NCBI RefSeq assembly: GCF_001522545.3
Contig: NC_031771.1
Coordinates: forward strand, 2,880,491-2,944,490
From: Parus major
Taxonomy: Eukaryota; Chordata; Aves; Passeriformes; Paridae
Direction: 5' to 3'
Length of the DNA stretch: 64,000 bases
The translations under genes and the position numbers were made by a program. Shown piece by piece: positions 50,701 to 63,534 of the stretch (position 1 is the stretch's first letter; the number at the start of each line of letters is the position of its first letter). The notes beneath the pieces are model-generated. The model did not search any database and was not told where the DNA came from. It worked only from the letters and a program-made list of their open reading frames with translations.

Positions 50701-53700
50701 CCATATCCACTGAGCTTCAGAATGTTTTGTCCAACATGGAGTTAATCTATCTATCTTTCTGACATCACAACTCAACTAACAAGAAGGAGTGGCCAAAACA
50801 ACCTGTCATCAACCAGCAGAACAAGGAGTTCTCTCCTGCTGGGAATGTTTCAAGGGTTTCACCATTAAATAAGTTCTCTGCACAGCAACAGGCTATGAAG
50901 ACAATCTTTCTCTCCAGCATCAATCCCTTCAAAACTAAGTTCACAAAGGCCAGCTGTGAGAAAAGCCCTTCACAGGCTGTCTCCTGAGCCACAAAAGCAA
51001 AGACCTAAAGGATGTCACCTTCCAGGCAGAGCAAACCACAGAGCAGCAGCTGCCAAATGCCATTAGCCCAAGGCTACACAACAGCTTTGGACTAGTGGAC
51101 ACCAGAGCCTTGTGTGCGTCAAAGGCAGCATGGTTAATTTGGGGCTTTTTAAGTTGTATTCTCCATGGCAGTTACTTCACGAGGGTAACAGCAACAGTGG
51201 AGATCCCTCCCAAAAGGAACTGCTCCTGAAGGGATGGACTAGAAATGTTACAGAAGCAGATCATATTCCTCCCAGGGGAGGATCCACCTGCAGGGAGGGC
51301 AAGACACTATCTACCCATGCACTTGGGTCTCCACCCTGGATATCCACCACTAACCCCAAACCAAATTCCACAGAATCACTTTGACCAAGGAATGGGAAAA
51401 GCAAAGATAAAGGAGAGTGCTTATGTCCCCTGTGAGTTCTACTTCCAAAACCTAGGAGTTTTGAATGGAAACCCATCAGGAAACCTCACGTGGCCAAATT
51501 AGCAAGTGAATGATGCTGGGGAGTCACTCTTTACTTCAAAGGGTGACTTAAACAATTGCTTTACACTCTTTCCATTTTTCTTCACTGTTGTTTGCTTTCC
51601 TTTTCCTTCCCCTCAAAGCCTTACTGGCAAGGGCATCTAACTTCATTTGCAGAGTAGGCAAAAGGAAGCTCTCTGCTATTTGTTCATTTCCAGCATTATG
51701 TCTTCCTAATTAAATTTCTGCGCATCTCTGTTCAGTGTTAGGGCCACTAGTGAAGGAGGTGTCTCCTGCAGTTTAGCCACCAGTGTGAGCCAACCTAAGG
51801 CTTTTTTCCAAAGCTCACAACAGGAACAAGCAGCTTTCCAACCAACCTGACACTTCTGGAGAGCTGAAACCACAACAGGCAGCTTCTGTCAGCATTCCCA
51901 GACATGACCACACTGTAATCCTTACACAAGGACAGATCCACAGACTGGATCTACTCTACAGTATCCAGCAAAACTTAGATTCCAATTTTCCCCCTAAGAG
52001 AAATTGTAGTCTCATCACATCAATTCATCCTACAGCCTGTGGAAATCAGAGCTATAGCGTTCACTCGCCAAGATAACAAAACTTGCTATCAAGCACAAAC
52101 TTGGAAAAATCACATTTTTGCTAATTGAGTACAAATTTCCTCAGGCTTTCACCTACCCCCAAGGGATGCTTACTATATTCTGGGATTAAACTCACTGCAG
52201 AAGCCTTTGGAGTGTGCCAAGAGCTGCTTACTCTTGCACATAGGACATTCTTGGACCAAATTTATTGAAAATCCTTTTCCCACTGCACCTGAGGGATGGC
52301 TGGGAAACAGCGTTTGGAGGAAAATGAGCAGAGTCTGAAGTCAGAGAGTAAGATGCTGGGAGGAGACAGTGTGAACACAGGATTTTTAATAGTGTCTCCT
52401 TTTTCCACTTGAAAATAAAGAGAGTTCTGGGTATTGAGATACACCCCCTAGGCCTACAGATGAATCCAGACTTGTAAACAAAGGCTTCTTGTTAAACAGC
52501 AACAATTAAAAACAAAAACAACCTTAGCACACAATATATTTTAATGGAACAGTCCTTGACATGCAACATGAAGGCAAACTCATTTCCTGACAGTCTGACT
52601 CAGTCTAGTGGACTAGGAGGCTGCAGTTTTTCCACTCCTCCTAATGACTTGTTGCAATGGAGATGAGTGCTCTGCGTACAGCAATGCCATCTTCTGGCAC
52701 AGTTCCTGTGAGAAAGGCCACTTGCTGAATACCACTAGAAGAAAGCTCCTGTTTTGGGAAAACAGAAACTCAGACTCCACAATAAATCTCAAATATTTCC
52801 CCTCTCCACTGCACTTGCTGTTGGGCTCTAATTGTTCGAGGGCGTGGAGCGAGGCAGTGGGAGCACACACAGTGTGTGGCTGTAGCAATCAAGTACAGCG
52901 CTGAGGGAGAGCATTTACAGGCTCAAAACAGGGATGAGTTCAAAGCCCATCGATGGAGGAGTCTGGCAGGAAGGGCAGGCACTCACCTACAGCCAACTTT
53001 CCATATTCCTGGGAAAATCGATATTAAGCAACAGCAAAGATGGAAAACACGTGGTATTTACACTGAGGAAATAAACATGGGCTGGCATTCCAGGACTCCC
53101 TCACCATTCTCACTTGCTGAACCATCTCCACTTGGCCTACAGAGGTGTAGTAGGACAGCCCTAGGGTTAAGATTTCCCACTAAATTCAATGCCTATGCTT
53201 CTTTCTTCTCCCCCAAAGTTTACAAGATTCATGCTCCAAGTATGCATTGAGAGCACAGACTTAAAACTCAGAAAATCAGATCTTAAGTAGTTTGAGACTG
53301 AAATAATACCTGAGAAGAAACAACAGCAGAATTCCTAACTACTGTGTCATTTGATATCAAAAAATTCCTCCCTGGGAAGCAGATACACTGCAGAGGTGCT
53401 AACCTGCCAAGCTCAGCCAAAACAGCCCATGCTCCGCTGCTTCTAAGATACCCACAGCACTAAGATGATGACCAGACAATTGCAGTTGATTCCTTTTCCT
53501 CTCTGACATTTTCATGCTGCAACTCATCCAAAAATCTCAAAAAAAAATACTTTGCAACACCCATAAAAGATCAATTTCATTTTCACTTAACCAATGAAAA
53601 AAATAATTAAAGGAATTGGGTTTTGTGACTGAAATCAGCCACTCTGGCTCTAGGATATTGGTTTATTAAAAATAGTTCCCCCTTCACATATCTATTGAAT

Positions 53701-56700
53701 AAAAGAAAGGCATATTTTAAATGCTCACACTTCCATGCACGAGAAAGATATTTTGGGCTGTAATTTGTAGACAGTCAAAGCTGAAAGTGTTTTACTTGCA
53801 TTTCCAATTGCTTTGATGCTTTCCATTGTTTTTCCTTTGCTTCTTTCCCACTGTCATTTTTGTTTACCTCTTCTCTCACCCCTGCATCTTTCAGGGAATT
53901 GCAATTCCCATAAAAAAGGGGGCTTCCCCAACTTCCCTGTACAGCAATTATTCTCTTTTGCTTTTGCTCTAAGTCTCTGAGAAGAGTATCGCCTTCCTCA
54001 ACACTTGGAATTTATATCTTAACAAGTTGTTTGTACAAAAAAAGCAACTAGAAAACATTTATGTTGGAGAAAAGTTTATCAGTTACTTTTTAGAGAAAAA
54101 TTTCATAGGTTTTGGACTAGAAAGAAGATACATGATAAATGCCACCCAGTTTTCAGAGCCCTTCAAGTCCTAGATTTCTGCCTTATGCTGGTGAACAACT
54201 AAACTGGCTGTCACACCAAAGGTGTCATTTTTTTAAAGCCCTAACCTTTGAATCTGAGTTTCCAGTGCTGTTGCTCACAAAGCCAGGTTTGTTTTAGTAT
54301 CAGTTTTAAAGAAAAGCCACTTGGGCAAACCAGACTGTCTGAATCTGTCAGCATCTTGGCCTGGCATAACTCGAGGCTGTGCCCTGAAAAAACTCCTTCC
54401 AATCCACACTGCTAAAGCATTAGAAGCAAATAAGAGGAAGAAATGCAGCTTTGCAGCCATCAGTATTGCTCTAGGAGATGCCTGAGTTATTTGAACAACA
54501 TTAAAGTTGCAACATGAGTCGCATCTTAAGAGAATGAGTATGGGAAATGTCTGACTGAAATGAATTCTTAGGTGACTAATGAAGAGAAAGCTCCAAGAAA
54601 ACTGCTTCCCATAAGAAGTTGTGTCTAGATGATCTTATTCCCATAGACTCCCATTAGACTAAGGTCAACAGTTAGAGATAAGATCCGTTCTCTCTTGCTG
54701 GTTAATAATAATTTGCTATCAGAAATTCTATGTCTCATCTTTCACAATTTTAAATATGTGCAGAGGAAAATGCTTTGATCAGGCTCTCTGCTGACATTCT
54801 GGCAGAAAGAAGGGATGCACGTATGGAGGCCTGGCCTACGGTTCAAGTGCATTTTCAAAAACGGTTTTGATTTATCTGGTAAACCATTCTATAAAAAAAA
54901 TCAGCCAGGCAGGCACCTCCAAGAAAACAACACTAATACTGGAAATACTTTTGGTTAAATAGAACTTACCCTCTGGACACATTTACATAACCACCCCTAA
55001 CGCTGGCCCAACATATGGAGTAAACAGAAGAAAGGGGCAACTGCAGTCACTCAAAACATGAGGCTGAAGAGCTCACACAGTCAGGTTTGGGTTTAAAGAC
55101 CCTTTCAGCCAAGCATCCTGTTTATTTCCCCCTCTGTGGGGGATACCAGTCGTTCAAAATAATACTGCTTGGGACTTGCTGCCCAAATTCTCAACCACTG
55201 TCTAATTTTGCTTTTTAAGAGAATTTGAATGCTGATGTTCTGGGATCATCAAGCAATATGGCAAATAACAGAGTTATGTCTAGAAAATACACAAAAGCTG
55301 CAGAATCATCAATACCCCCAACAGGGCAATGGATATGAAAACGGTGCTATTGATATCTTGGGAGCTGCAGATTTATTTTCCTTACAAAGCTATAAATTAC
55401 TAGCTTAAAGCTACTCCAGTATCTCAGTTGTTTATGCATTAATACATATGACACCAGGATAAAAAGCTCATTTTTTCCATCTTACCATTCCATCTCACCT
55501 TGATGTTAACCACGCTTCCAACACAACTGTGGCTGCAAGCAGCTGATAATCCAGCAGGGCAATTCCAGAGGCAAGGATGCAAACTGTTGTGCCTGGGTGA
55601 AGATGTTTGAAAGCAAAAGCAATATCCTTACCTCAGCTCTAGCAACATTCCTCCACGTGAGCAAACAGCAGGCTGCCTGACAGGCTTTTGTAGAGACATG
55701 TGAAATCAAGATCTGGTCTCTAATAGGTAAAAATTCATCCTCACACAAGAATAAAAAAGTGCCAACAATGAAGAACACATTGCTAATTTCAAGATCTCAT
55801 TATCTGAGAGTTTTTTCCATAGGGGTTTAACAGGTCCAACCTTTTCTGGCTCAGGCAAACCTACAGTAAACAAAGACTTCCAATACCCAACATATGAAAA
55901 AGCTTAGGAAATAGAAATCAAATTGAATTAAAAAGCACTTAGGGCCAAATGTACTAATTCTGCAGCTCAGCAGCTGAACACGGTGGGTTTTTTTCCTACT
56001 GGGTTATCTTTTCAGAGGCTGTCCAACTACACAAACCAGGCAATCTTGCCCATGTGCCTACAAGGCTTTTCAGCCAGTGCAGAGGTTTAACTCCAGGTTT
56101 TTAAGTGCTCTTGCAAAGGAAGGACTGAGGAAGGCACAGAGGACAGCATGATACACAAACACATTCGTATGCAGGATATCTGAAAAGCGTACACTGTTCA
56201 AATATTTGGCTAGTTATATGACTTTTCTTCTAAAGTTCATGCATCTGGGTAAACACAAGCATTTCCCATGTCTACTGGTGGCCAAATTCCTCATGAACAA
56301 TCCCAACAATGTAAATTTGGAGTCGGAAGTGAAATGTTTGTCGTGTCAACTAACACACAGCAGCAACAGTGTTTGTGTCTGGCAACAAAGTCAAACAGGG
56401 GGCCCTGATGGCAGCACCAAGGCTGGTGGTTGCTTTGTTTGTTTTTACAGTTGTAGGGTTTTTTCCCCTCATATTCAGAGTGACACCTGAATTACACAGA
56501 AATAACTGGTCTTGAATCCCTGCACTTTGCAAATCAAGTAAACCAAAGCAAGGCAACTCTGCAGAGCTTACATTTGGGGTGCAGCTGCAGCTCCACACCA
56601 TGTTTCAGAGCTGGTTTGACACTGTTCTCTTTGGAGAAAGAGCTCAGTGCCAGCTGAGCACTTGTCAGGTAAAACAGGATTAATGGATGTTCCTTCCTCA

Positions 56701-58998
56701 AGAAGGCAAGACATGAGTGTTCATGGCAGGGAATCATGATTGATGACAACTCATCTCAAAAACCTGAGACAGACTTCTTCATTTTTTTTTTTTAAACTGA
56801 CATAGATGCTGATCTGCCCTTTAAAAACTGACTTCTGTTACGTCTGGTACTGTGGGCAATACAGACAAATTAAAAGCTGCCTATATCAAGACACAAGTAA
56901 CTTTACCTGCAACTGTTCATTTAAGACTTAGAGAAGGGAAGATTCCCATCTTTCCTGATACCTTGTTTCCAACTGTTGCAGCCAGCAGTGTAAAATTTTC
57001 ACACGACTTTTCCAGCTTTACAGCAGAGTAACTTTTCAACCTAACAACTAGAGCAATAAAAAAGTAAATAAAGTTAAAATAAAAATGCAACCAATACATC
57101 TAGATGTAGATGCAACACTGCTTTCACCTTTGCCAGGATCCTTAATGGAGATATTTATTTACTAGAAGGAGATAAAATTACATTTGCACAGGTTGTACAT
57201 CCACAGGAGGGGTGGAAAACCAACACAAAATGCCAAGTGCATACCCTTGTCCAGTATGTGTCTGTTAGAAGAGAAGGATTTCTCCAAAAGTGTACTTGTT
57301 TCTATATGCATGTTTATGTTCATCTAAATTTGATACTCATATTGCATAAATTATACATTAAATGGGCTCTGAGTGAAATACATCATCATTAACATAATTA
57401 AAAAGGCAAGAGGAGTGTTACCTTTTATAGTTATTCCGTGGCTTCCACTGGATCTTAAGCATAAAAAAGTCAATGGCTCAGCTGTCATAATCTATGTTAC
57501 CATGGTAAGTGTTCTGCCATACATAATTCCATCTGCCTACAAACAGGGACCAAAAATACATATTTGTGTCATCTCTAAAGGAGAAGATTTAATTTTTCAC
57601 TCCTATGTCAAAGAAAACACATTTATATTTGTAACAGCATTTAGGTCAGGGTTATTTTACGACAAGTACAGTCAATGTGCCAATTACAGATATCAAAAGT
57701 TCAAGAAAGATTTGATAAACCATCCATTTACAGCAGGAATTTTTTCTTGTCTTTGATTTCTCAATACTTACTTCTCCTGCTCTAACCTTTTTATCTTCCT
57801 ACAATACGAAAATCTTTCCTTGGAATGCACCTTAAGCCAGTATTTTTCTATTTTTCTCTTCCAGATGAGTGTGTCATAATGTGCTCTTCTAGCTATATCA
57901 CTGGAAAAATAAGTCTAGAGGGGTCCCTGCAATTTCTTCACAAAGTCTATGATGGACACGCTGCCTAGTAGATCTTGAAAAGCGTATATTACCACAGCAA
58001 AAGGACATCACATAAACCTTCAATTATCTTCCACCAACAGCAGTGTTCTCTTTGGAAAAAGACTTGAAATAGCCTCTCTTTACAACACTGGACATTCCAC
58101 AGGTGAGCAACTGTGACAAGTACAAAATAAGTTCCCTTGGGAATTTTTTAACAAGGATTCTGCAACAATGAGCCACTCATTGTTGATCAATTCCTCAGGT
58201 TGCATGTAGAAGCCTTAGGAACCCCATTTAAAATCCATCTGAACTAAAAACTAAGACAAAATGAGTATTGAGACAGTACAACCCCTCCAACCTGTTGCAC
58301 ATGTTCAGTTTACCTCAACATGTGTGTTTCAACATAAGCTCGCTTATTCTAAGTCATCCTTGGCAGCGCATTCCAGAAGGAGAACTTGAACTAAAAAAGT
58401 ATTAAAAACCCCTTCTTTACACAGACCTGAAGTTGGCTGCCCATGGGTGAATATGGATTCTGTTACTTCTGCAGAAGCAGCACAGACTAAATAAGGGATT
58501 TCAAGCTGAAACTAAGGTGACCAACTCCCACCAACCTCTGTTGAATAGCAGCAGGACTGGGCAGATAATTGCTTTATGCTCTGGGGTTGGTTTGTCATAG
58601 CAACAAGTAGGAGAGGAAGCCGGAGGGTTCACTAGGAGCTTGTTTTTACAAAACATGGCATTTCTGGGATTTCAAATTGATAGATCATAATTAGGATCAC
58701 AGTCGTCATGACATTCTATTACTCATTTCCAAAACAAAAACCCACAATGGTGTTGCTCAGCAATTTTCTCTGAAATGAATCTCTAACCTGCAAAACCTTG
58801 ATGAAAAGGAAAAGAAATCACAGATGCAACACAGCCACACTTGGAGGGGAAATTGTTGCAGGGAAGAGAGAAGCATGCTGCACTTCTACACCCCATAAAG
58901 ATCAATGCCAAAGCTCCCACAGACACTGCTCAAATTAAAGCTCCACGGGACAGCAGTAGCAGAGACCGGCTTTTCTCAGCTTCCAAATGCTTCGAATG
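50701..58998. other. Noncoding stretch, no gene seen
   Basis: Eight kilobases with no repeat family, RNA gene or CpG cluster. Pyrimidine-rich tracts lie at 51560-51616 and 53810-53893, the latter followed by TTTCAG. The frames at 52876-53250 (124 codons) and 57373-57756 (127 codons), both plus, show no domain and have no supporting splice pattern that I trust. Confidence 0.5.
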
Positions 58999-59050
58999 AC
59001 AGAACCTCAGAGAGGTTTAGATAATTTTCCCTTTGCAGAACAGCAAAAGG
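58999..59050 (+). mobile_element. Possible MIR core remnant
   Basis: GAACCTCAGAGAGGTTTAGATAA resembles the MIR core words 'GGCTCAGAGAGGTTAAGTAA', but the following diagnostic 'CTTGCCCAAGGTCACAC' is badly decayed. It could be chance. Confidence 0.25.
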
Positions 59051-60790
59051 TGAGCACCTGCCCTTGAGACGTGTGGGAGGCAGCTCCAGGTAAAGGTCTA
59101 GGTCTGTGTGCACCCCTCCAAAATGGGCACAGCAAGAAGCAGCCTGACAGGTGCAGAGAATACCAAACTATGTTTAGTTGCAGCAAAGGCTGAGTCAGGT
59201 CACATTACAGATAACCAGAGCTTTCTTCCAGCCCCAGCAGCGCTCTTGGAGATGCCAAGGTTTGCCCCTCACCTCTGCATTGAACCATCAGCAATCTGGT
59301 GCTTTTAAAAATGCCATTGCAAAGGAGACCCCTGTTTTGTCAAGTGGTGAAGAGTTTCATCAAGGGAGCAGCAACAGCTTAGTTCACACACAAGCGCCAA
59401 CACCAGAAGCAGCTACACTCCCTGCCAGGAGCAGTGTTAGTCTGGGGCATAAGAGGTTATCACTCATTAGCCCATGCTATGTAATCGATTAAGTCATCTC
59501 ATGTTACAAAAATAGAGCTCCAAATTGATTTTCTGCAATGCCTGCACCTTGTACCAAATCTAACCACCACCTCCAAAACCTGTCACACAAAATGCTTTGA
59601 TATAGATTTCATACACATTTGCTTTACTAAATATAGACCCTCTTCTTCGAGCTGAACAAACAGAAGGGGAACTGGCAGCCACTGGAGCCAAAAGGAGTTT
59701 TGCAGAGGTAATTTTACTTCTAAATATTTATACCCAGCTCTTCTGGATCCCTACTTGTTCTGACTTAGCCACCTGTCATTCTGAGAACCATAAGGCCTCC
59801 CCCTTTGTCATTTTAGTGTCACAGAAACTTAAGATCATCTGTTCTTCTCACCCTCTTTTTTTTCTTTTTTTTTTTTTTTTAATTAATAAATAATATTCTC
59901 CAATTGCATCCTTACAATTTCATAATTCTCATAAAAGCATTACTAAAAATGAAGTTTCTTGTTTGGGGCTTTTGTTTGCTTCAGCAAGCGATCCAGTGGG
60001 ATGATTAATATAAAGAGCAGGTTTGCTGAATATGAAATTCCCCCTGTAATGGTGAAGTGACACACTTAACAGCTTATTATTCCTGTAACAGGGATGAGGT
60101 GAGTGCTCAAATAGCAGGAATCTGGGCTCCTGCTCCGAAGACATTCCTAAGCCATGCTGATTGTTTGCAAACAAATACACAAGAGATCTGTCAGCTCAGA
60201 ACTGTCAAACTTTCAGCCCCAAATTTGCACATTGCTTATGCAAGGCTTGGACCCAGCAGGTACAAAGTCTATTATCCATTGCTTTCAGCACTGTGTGACC
60301 CTCGGGAACAGCCTGTTCTTGCTCTCAGTAAAGCCTGAAGAAGGATGTGCTGACACTTGCTTGGCATGGGGGGTAAAAATAGGTCTGCAATGGCATCTTT
60401 TCATCAATTATTATCATCTGACAAATCATGCGCGCTCTTGGTCCCACAGTTAGAAAAATTCAAGCCAGGTTCAGGAGTGTCAGCTCTACTTTCTGGTTTT
60501 CAGGTATGTTCCAGTACTGTCCATACCAGAGAAGCTTAAAATTGTTTGGAACATCCTCCTTGTCAAACACCAGCCAGCCAAGAGAGAGCAGAGAACGCAC
60601 ACACCAAGACAACAAAGAACCCAGTAGGGATCCCAGGTAGAGCATTTCCAGCACAAGCCTCCAACTGCGACAGGAATAGCCTCATTAAAGGGCAGGTTCA
60701 GATACAAGAAGCTATTTATAGGCAATCTAAGACTAAATTATTAGTGACACGCTCTGGATCTAAAAATTCCCCGAGTTTACAGTGTTACAA
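59051..60790. other. Noncoding stretch with a poly-T tract
   Basis: Unique sequence and the poly-T run at 59856-59880. Overlapping frames in several phases at 60057-60812 are not consistent with one gene. Confidence 0.5.
59856..59880. repeat. Poly-T / poly-A tract
   Basis: A 25-base T run broken by one C. Read on the minus strand it is a poly-A, but I found no recognisable retrocopy or SINE body beside it. Confidence 0.75.
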
Positions 60791-61150
60791 GAGCCGTGCA
60801 GGCAGCATGTGATGCCCCTGAGCGCTACGCTGGGCTAACCCACGGGCTTTGGCTTCCGTGCCCCGACCAGCTGCTGCTCCCGGCAGGAACTAAACCCGTC
60901 TTGAACCGAGGCCAGGCTATTCACATCCAGCCCGAGCAAATGCGAGTTCCCAGAAAGCTCCTGTGCCGCCACCAGGGTTCTACTCCTGCCCGAGCCCTGC
61001 CTCTTCCCCTGCCAGCTCCTGCCACCCACGCCGGGCACACATCAGAGGGAAGGGCAGGCTCCATCAGCCGGTGCCGCTGGAGCCCGGCGCGCATTCCCGA
61101 GCGCAGCAGCAGCCGCGGGTCACCAAGAGCTGGCAGCCAGCCCACACCCG
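60791..61150. promoter_or_regulatory. Weak CpG island, candidate promoter or enhancer
   Basis: About 24 CpGs in 360 bases, densest at 61021-61130, in an otherwise CpG-poor area. It is less dense than the island at 48.06 kb. A 171-codon plus frame (60796-61311) and a 114-codon minus frame cross it. Both are Pro/Arg/Ser-rich and recall no family, so I treat them as composition artefacts. No clear donor was found. Confidence 0.45.
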
Positions 61151-63232
61151 GAGGAGGGGGAAAGCCAGATTTTAGAAAGACAAAACTACAAACAAAAAGG
61201 TCTCTGAGTGCACTCACAGAGTCTCCAAAGGATATTTCAGAAGGGGTTCTGCTCGTGCGATCCAAGAGTCAGTCACTAGCTTGGATCACATACCAAGCAC
61301 TCCACAATTAATCGCAAAGTTTATTTTTTCCTCTTGGAGCCGCGTATGTGGGAGGGCATTCAGGGAGAGGGGGTGTTTGTTCTGTTTTTAACCCAAAGAC
61401 TTGAGGTACGAGCTATTTGTGATGGTACGGAGGAGCTGTAAAACACAAACTGCCCTCAGTTTGCTATTCTCTGAATGCACATAGATAGACACATAAATAA
61501 TCTAGAATTACTTTTTCTTTTCCTCCCTTAAGAAAAACAGGAACCACAACGTTTAGAAACACTGCAGGAGATGAATGAGGTCTGGACACCCTCCATCTTT
61601 TCAGAGGTAAGCTCATGAAACAACACTTCACCCTCTGACCGAACATAAACAACAAGGGTATTTACAGCATCGTGTCACTCGCTCGAACCCAGCCACTCTG
61701 AATGCTTGAAATACATTCCCGTCCATCAGATGAATGTAAGCATCCCATGAGATTCAAGTTCCCTGGCAGGACTTACAACTTAAGCCAAGACCTCCTTAGG
61801 CAAGATTGACAGGACTCTAGGTCTCACACCATTTCCTCACCTCAGTCTGTGCCTCAAACACAGTCCCACCTGCTGCTCATGGCAGAGGCTATTTCTGACC
61901 CCAGAAACATCACCTTCAAACAACCAGACCACCTTAATAAATAAAGCAAGGGATGCACTTCATTAAGTTTCTCAGCAGTTTCCAGCAAGCACTGCTTTAA
62001 CGCTAAAGGTAGCACCCAAGCTGTGGGACTCACCTTGGCTTTAAGTGGTCCAAGCACCATTCCAAGAGAACCCCTGGGAGAGACAGGTCAGCAGTCTGGC
62101 CTCCTGGAGCTGTACCTTTGCTTGCACCAGCAAAACTCAACTCAAAGAGTTAACGTGGCGAATACACAACATCTTGTGCAGGGGGATGTTGATGAATGAA
62201 TCCTTGTTGCATAAACAAAGATTCCTTCAGCATAGGAAGTCACAACTGCCCCACCATATACTGTGCTCCTACCTCTCTTTAGGATCAGTCAAGCTCTGCA
62301 GATAAATCAAAATGCTTCCAGACCAGATGGCCAAACCAAACAAAAAACTACAATAAGTAAATAACCAAACTGCATAAGCAGAGATAACAAATAATACCGC
62401 TGTAACCAATTTCCTGTCCAGGATCACTTCTGATACTTGTAGGGAACAAGGTGCAGCTTTTGGCTCTGAAGCTCTTTGTCAGAAATTTTATCAGATTTTT
62501 TCAATCAGAAGCACACTAGCAAAGCTCTGCCCATCTGTGCCTCAACAGTGGATGCAGGACACAACCTGCTTCTCCCACCCTAGTTCATAAATCTCCAGCA
62601 GGTAATGAACAACAATTTCTAGCTCCCACCCCATCCCCTTTCCCTAAACACTTTTATTTTTCAAATACAGTTACATCTTGAAGTCTGCATCCTGCTGGAT
62701 AGCACAGTTGTTTCTGTGTTCCCAGCTGACTCACCATCTCAGTAAGGACAATCAGGCACTTCAGAAAGAAGGATAAAAGGGAAAGAAAGGACAGCCATCA
62801 GAACAGAACATATTGTGTTTTCCCCACTCCGTTAGTCAATTCCTTATTAACGCTCAGCCAGGAGGCTGCCATCACCCATTTCCCACTCAGTGTTTATAGA
62901 TAGAGAACACGCATTTTCTGAGGTGGCCTCACAGGACACCCCAAAATGAAGCCTAAAGTCCTCTACATAGACACCATTACAATAAATACTTCATAATAAG
63001 ACACATGCAGAAACAAAGTATATGTTCCATGTACAGTAGGACTGCAAAAAGCCCTCCAGTAACTTCACAAAGGTCTCACCTCAACAGATAACAAAGCCAC
63101 AGACATTAGGAGCAACAAGCTGTGTTTCCAGCAGACAAATGTAGTGATCAGCATGGAAAAGCTCACCAAGTGTTTTGAGGGTTTTGAACAGCGTGGGCAT
63201 TTTTGCATGCTTAGAGGCTTTTTACTTACTCA
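61151..63232. other. Noncoding stretch before the LTR
   Basis: Unique sequence with an A/C-rich low-complexity patch at about 62330-62372. No gene is seen. The bases directly before the LTR are the unoccupied-site flank and carry no tRNA primer-binding site. Confidence 0.5.
63229..63232. repeat. Target-site duplication, left copy
   Basis: CTCA directly before the LTR's terminal TG matches CTCA directly after its terminal CA at 63726-63729. A 4-bp duplication fits gammaretrovirus-like (ERV1) integration, but so short a match could be luck. Confidence 0.55.
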
Positions 63233-63273
63233 TGTGAAAAACAACCTTCATTGTTCTGGTAAATTTCAAAAGG

Positions 63274-63279
63274 TTTAAT
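63274..63279 (-). terminator. LTR poly-A signal (ATTAAA)
   Basis: On the minus strand ATTAAA lies about 100 bases after the TATA box, where the R/U5 border of a retroviral LTR should be. It would end retroviral transcripts. Confidence 0.5.
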
Positions 63280-63334
63280 AAAAAAGACAATAGGGGACAA
63301 AGACAGTAAAGCAAATGGTTAAAATGGCCATGTG

Positions 63335-63351
63335 CTTGGCTCTCTGCCAAG
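63335..63351 (-). repeat. Hairpin near the LTR cap site
   Basis: Arms CTTGGC and GCCAAG around a 5-base loop, about 27-50 bases after the TATA box. In a minus-strand LTR transcript it would be at or near the 5' end. Confidence 0.5.
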
Positions 63352-63377
63352 AACTCACCTGGTGTTTTGGAAACACC

Positions 63378-63386
63378 CTTTATATA
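63378..63386 (-). promoter_or_regulatory. LTR TATA box
   Basis: The minus strand reads TATATAAAG inside GGTATATAAAGGG, the LTR core promoter. Transcription would start about 25-30 bases lower, near 63350, and read toward lower coordinates. An inverted repeat (GGTGTTT/AAACACC, 63361-63377) lies between TATA box and start. Confidence 0.65.
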
Positions 63387-63480
63387 CCATTTCTATTTCA
63401 TCAACTTGATGCATGTTCATAGACTTTATGCATATCCAAACTTTTCCATTAACTTGTCTATATTTTCCAAGAACTTTTAA

Positions 63481-63534
63481 GCATGGCCATTCCTTGGCTC
63501 CACCTTTTTAGAGCATGTGTGTTTCCTTGGCTCC
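63481..63534 (-). repeat. U3 direct repeat
   Basis: Two copies sharing GCATG and TTCCTTGGCTCC start at 63481 and 63513, 32 bases apart, with different middles. Imperfect U3 duplications of this kind are often retroviral enhancer repeats. Confidence 0.6.

Noticed and set aside
53810..53909. Pyrimidine tract with TTTCAG and a 16-bp palindrome GGGAATTGCAATTCCC as a splice acceptor plus exon
   Set aside because: The following sequence has no supportable exon, and about one 16-bp palindrome is expected by chance in 64 kb.
57373..57756. 127-codon plus-strand frame in AT-rich DNA
   Set aside because: The product is Ile/Lys/Tyr-rich as expected from base composition, and recalls no protein.
59856..60200. 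Poly-A (minus) as the tail of a processed pseudogene
   Set aside because: No recognisable cDNA body or target duplication lies next to the tract.
60285..60330. Possible antisense MIR words (TGTGTGACCCTCGGGAA)
   Set aside because: The likeness is short, and the rest of the MIR core cannot be followed.
60796..61311. 171-codon plus-strand frame
   Set aside because: It covers a CpG-rich block, has no family signature and is matched by a 114-codon minus frame.
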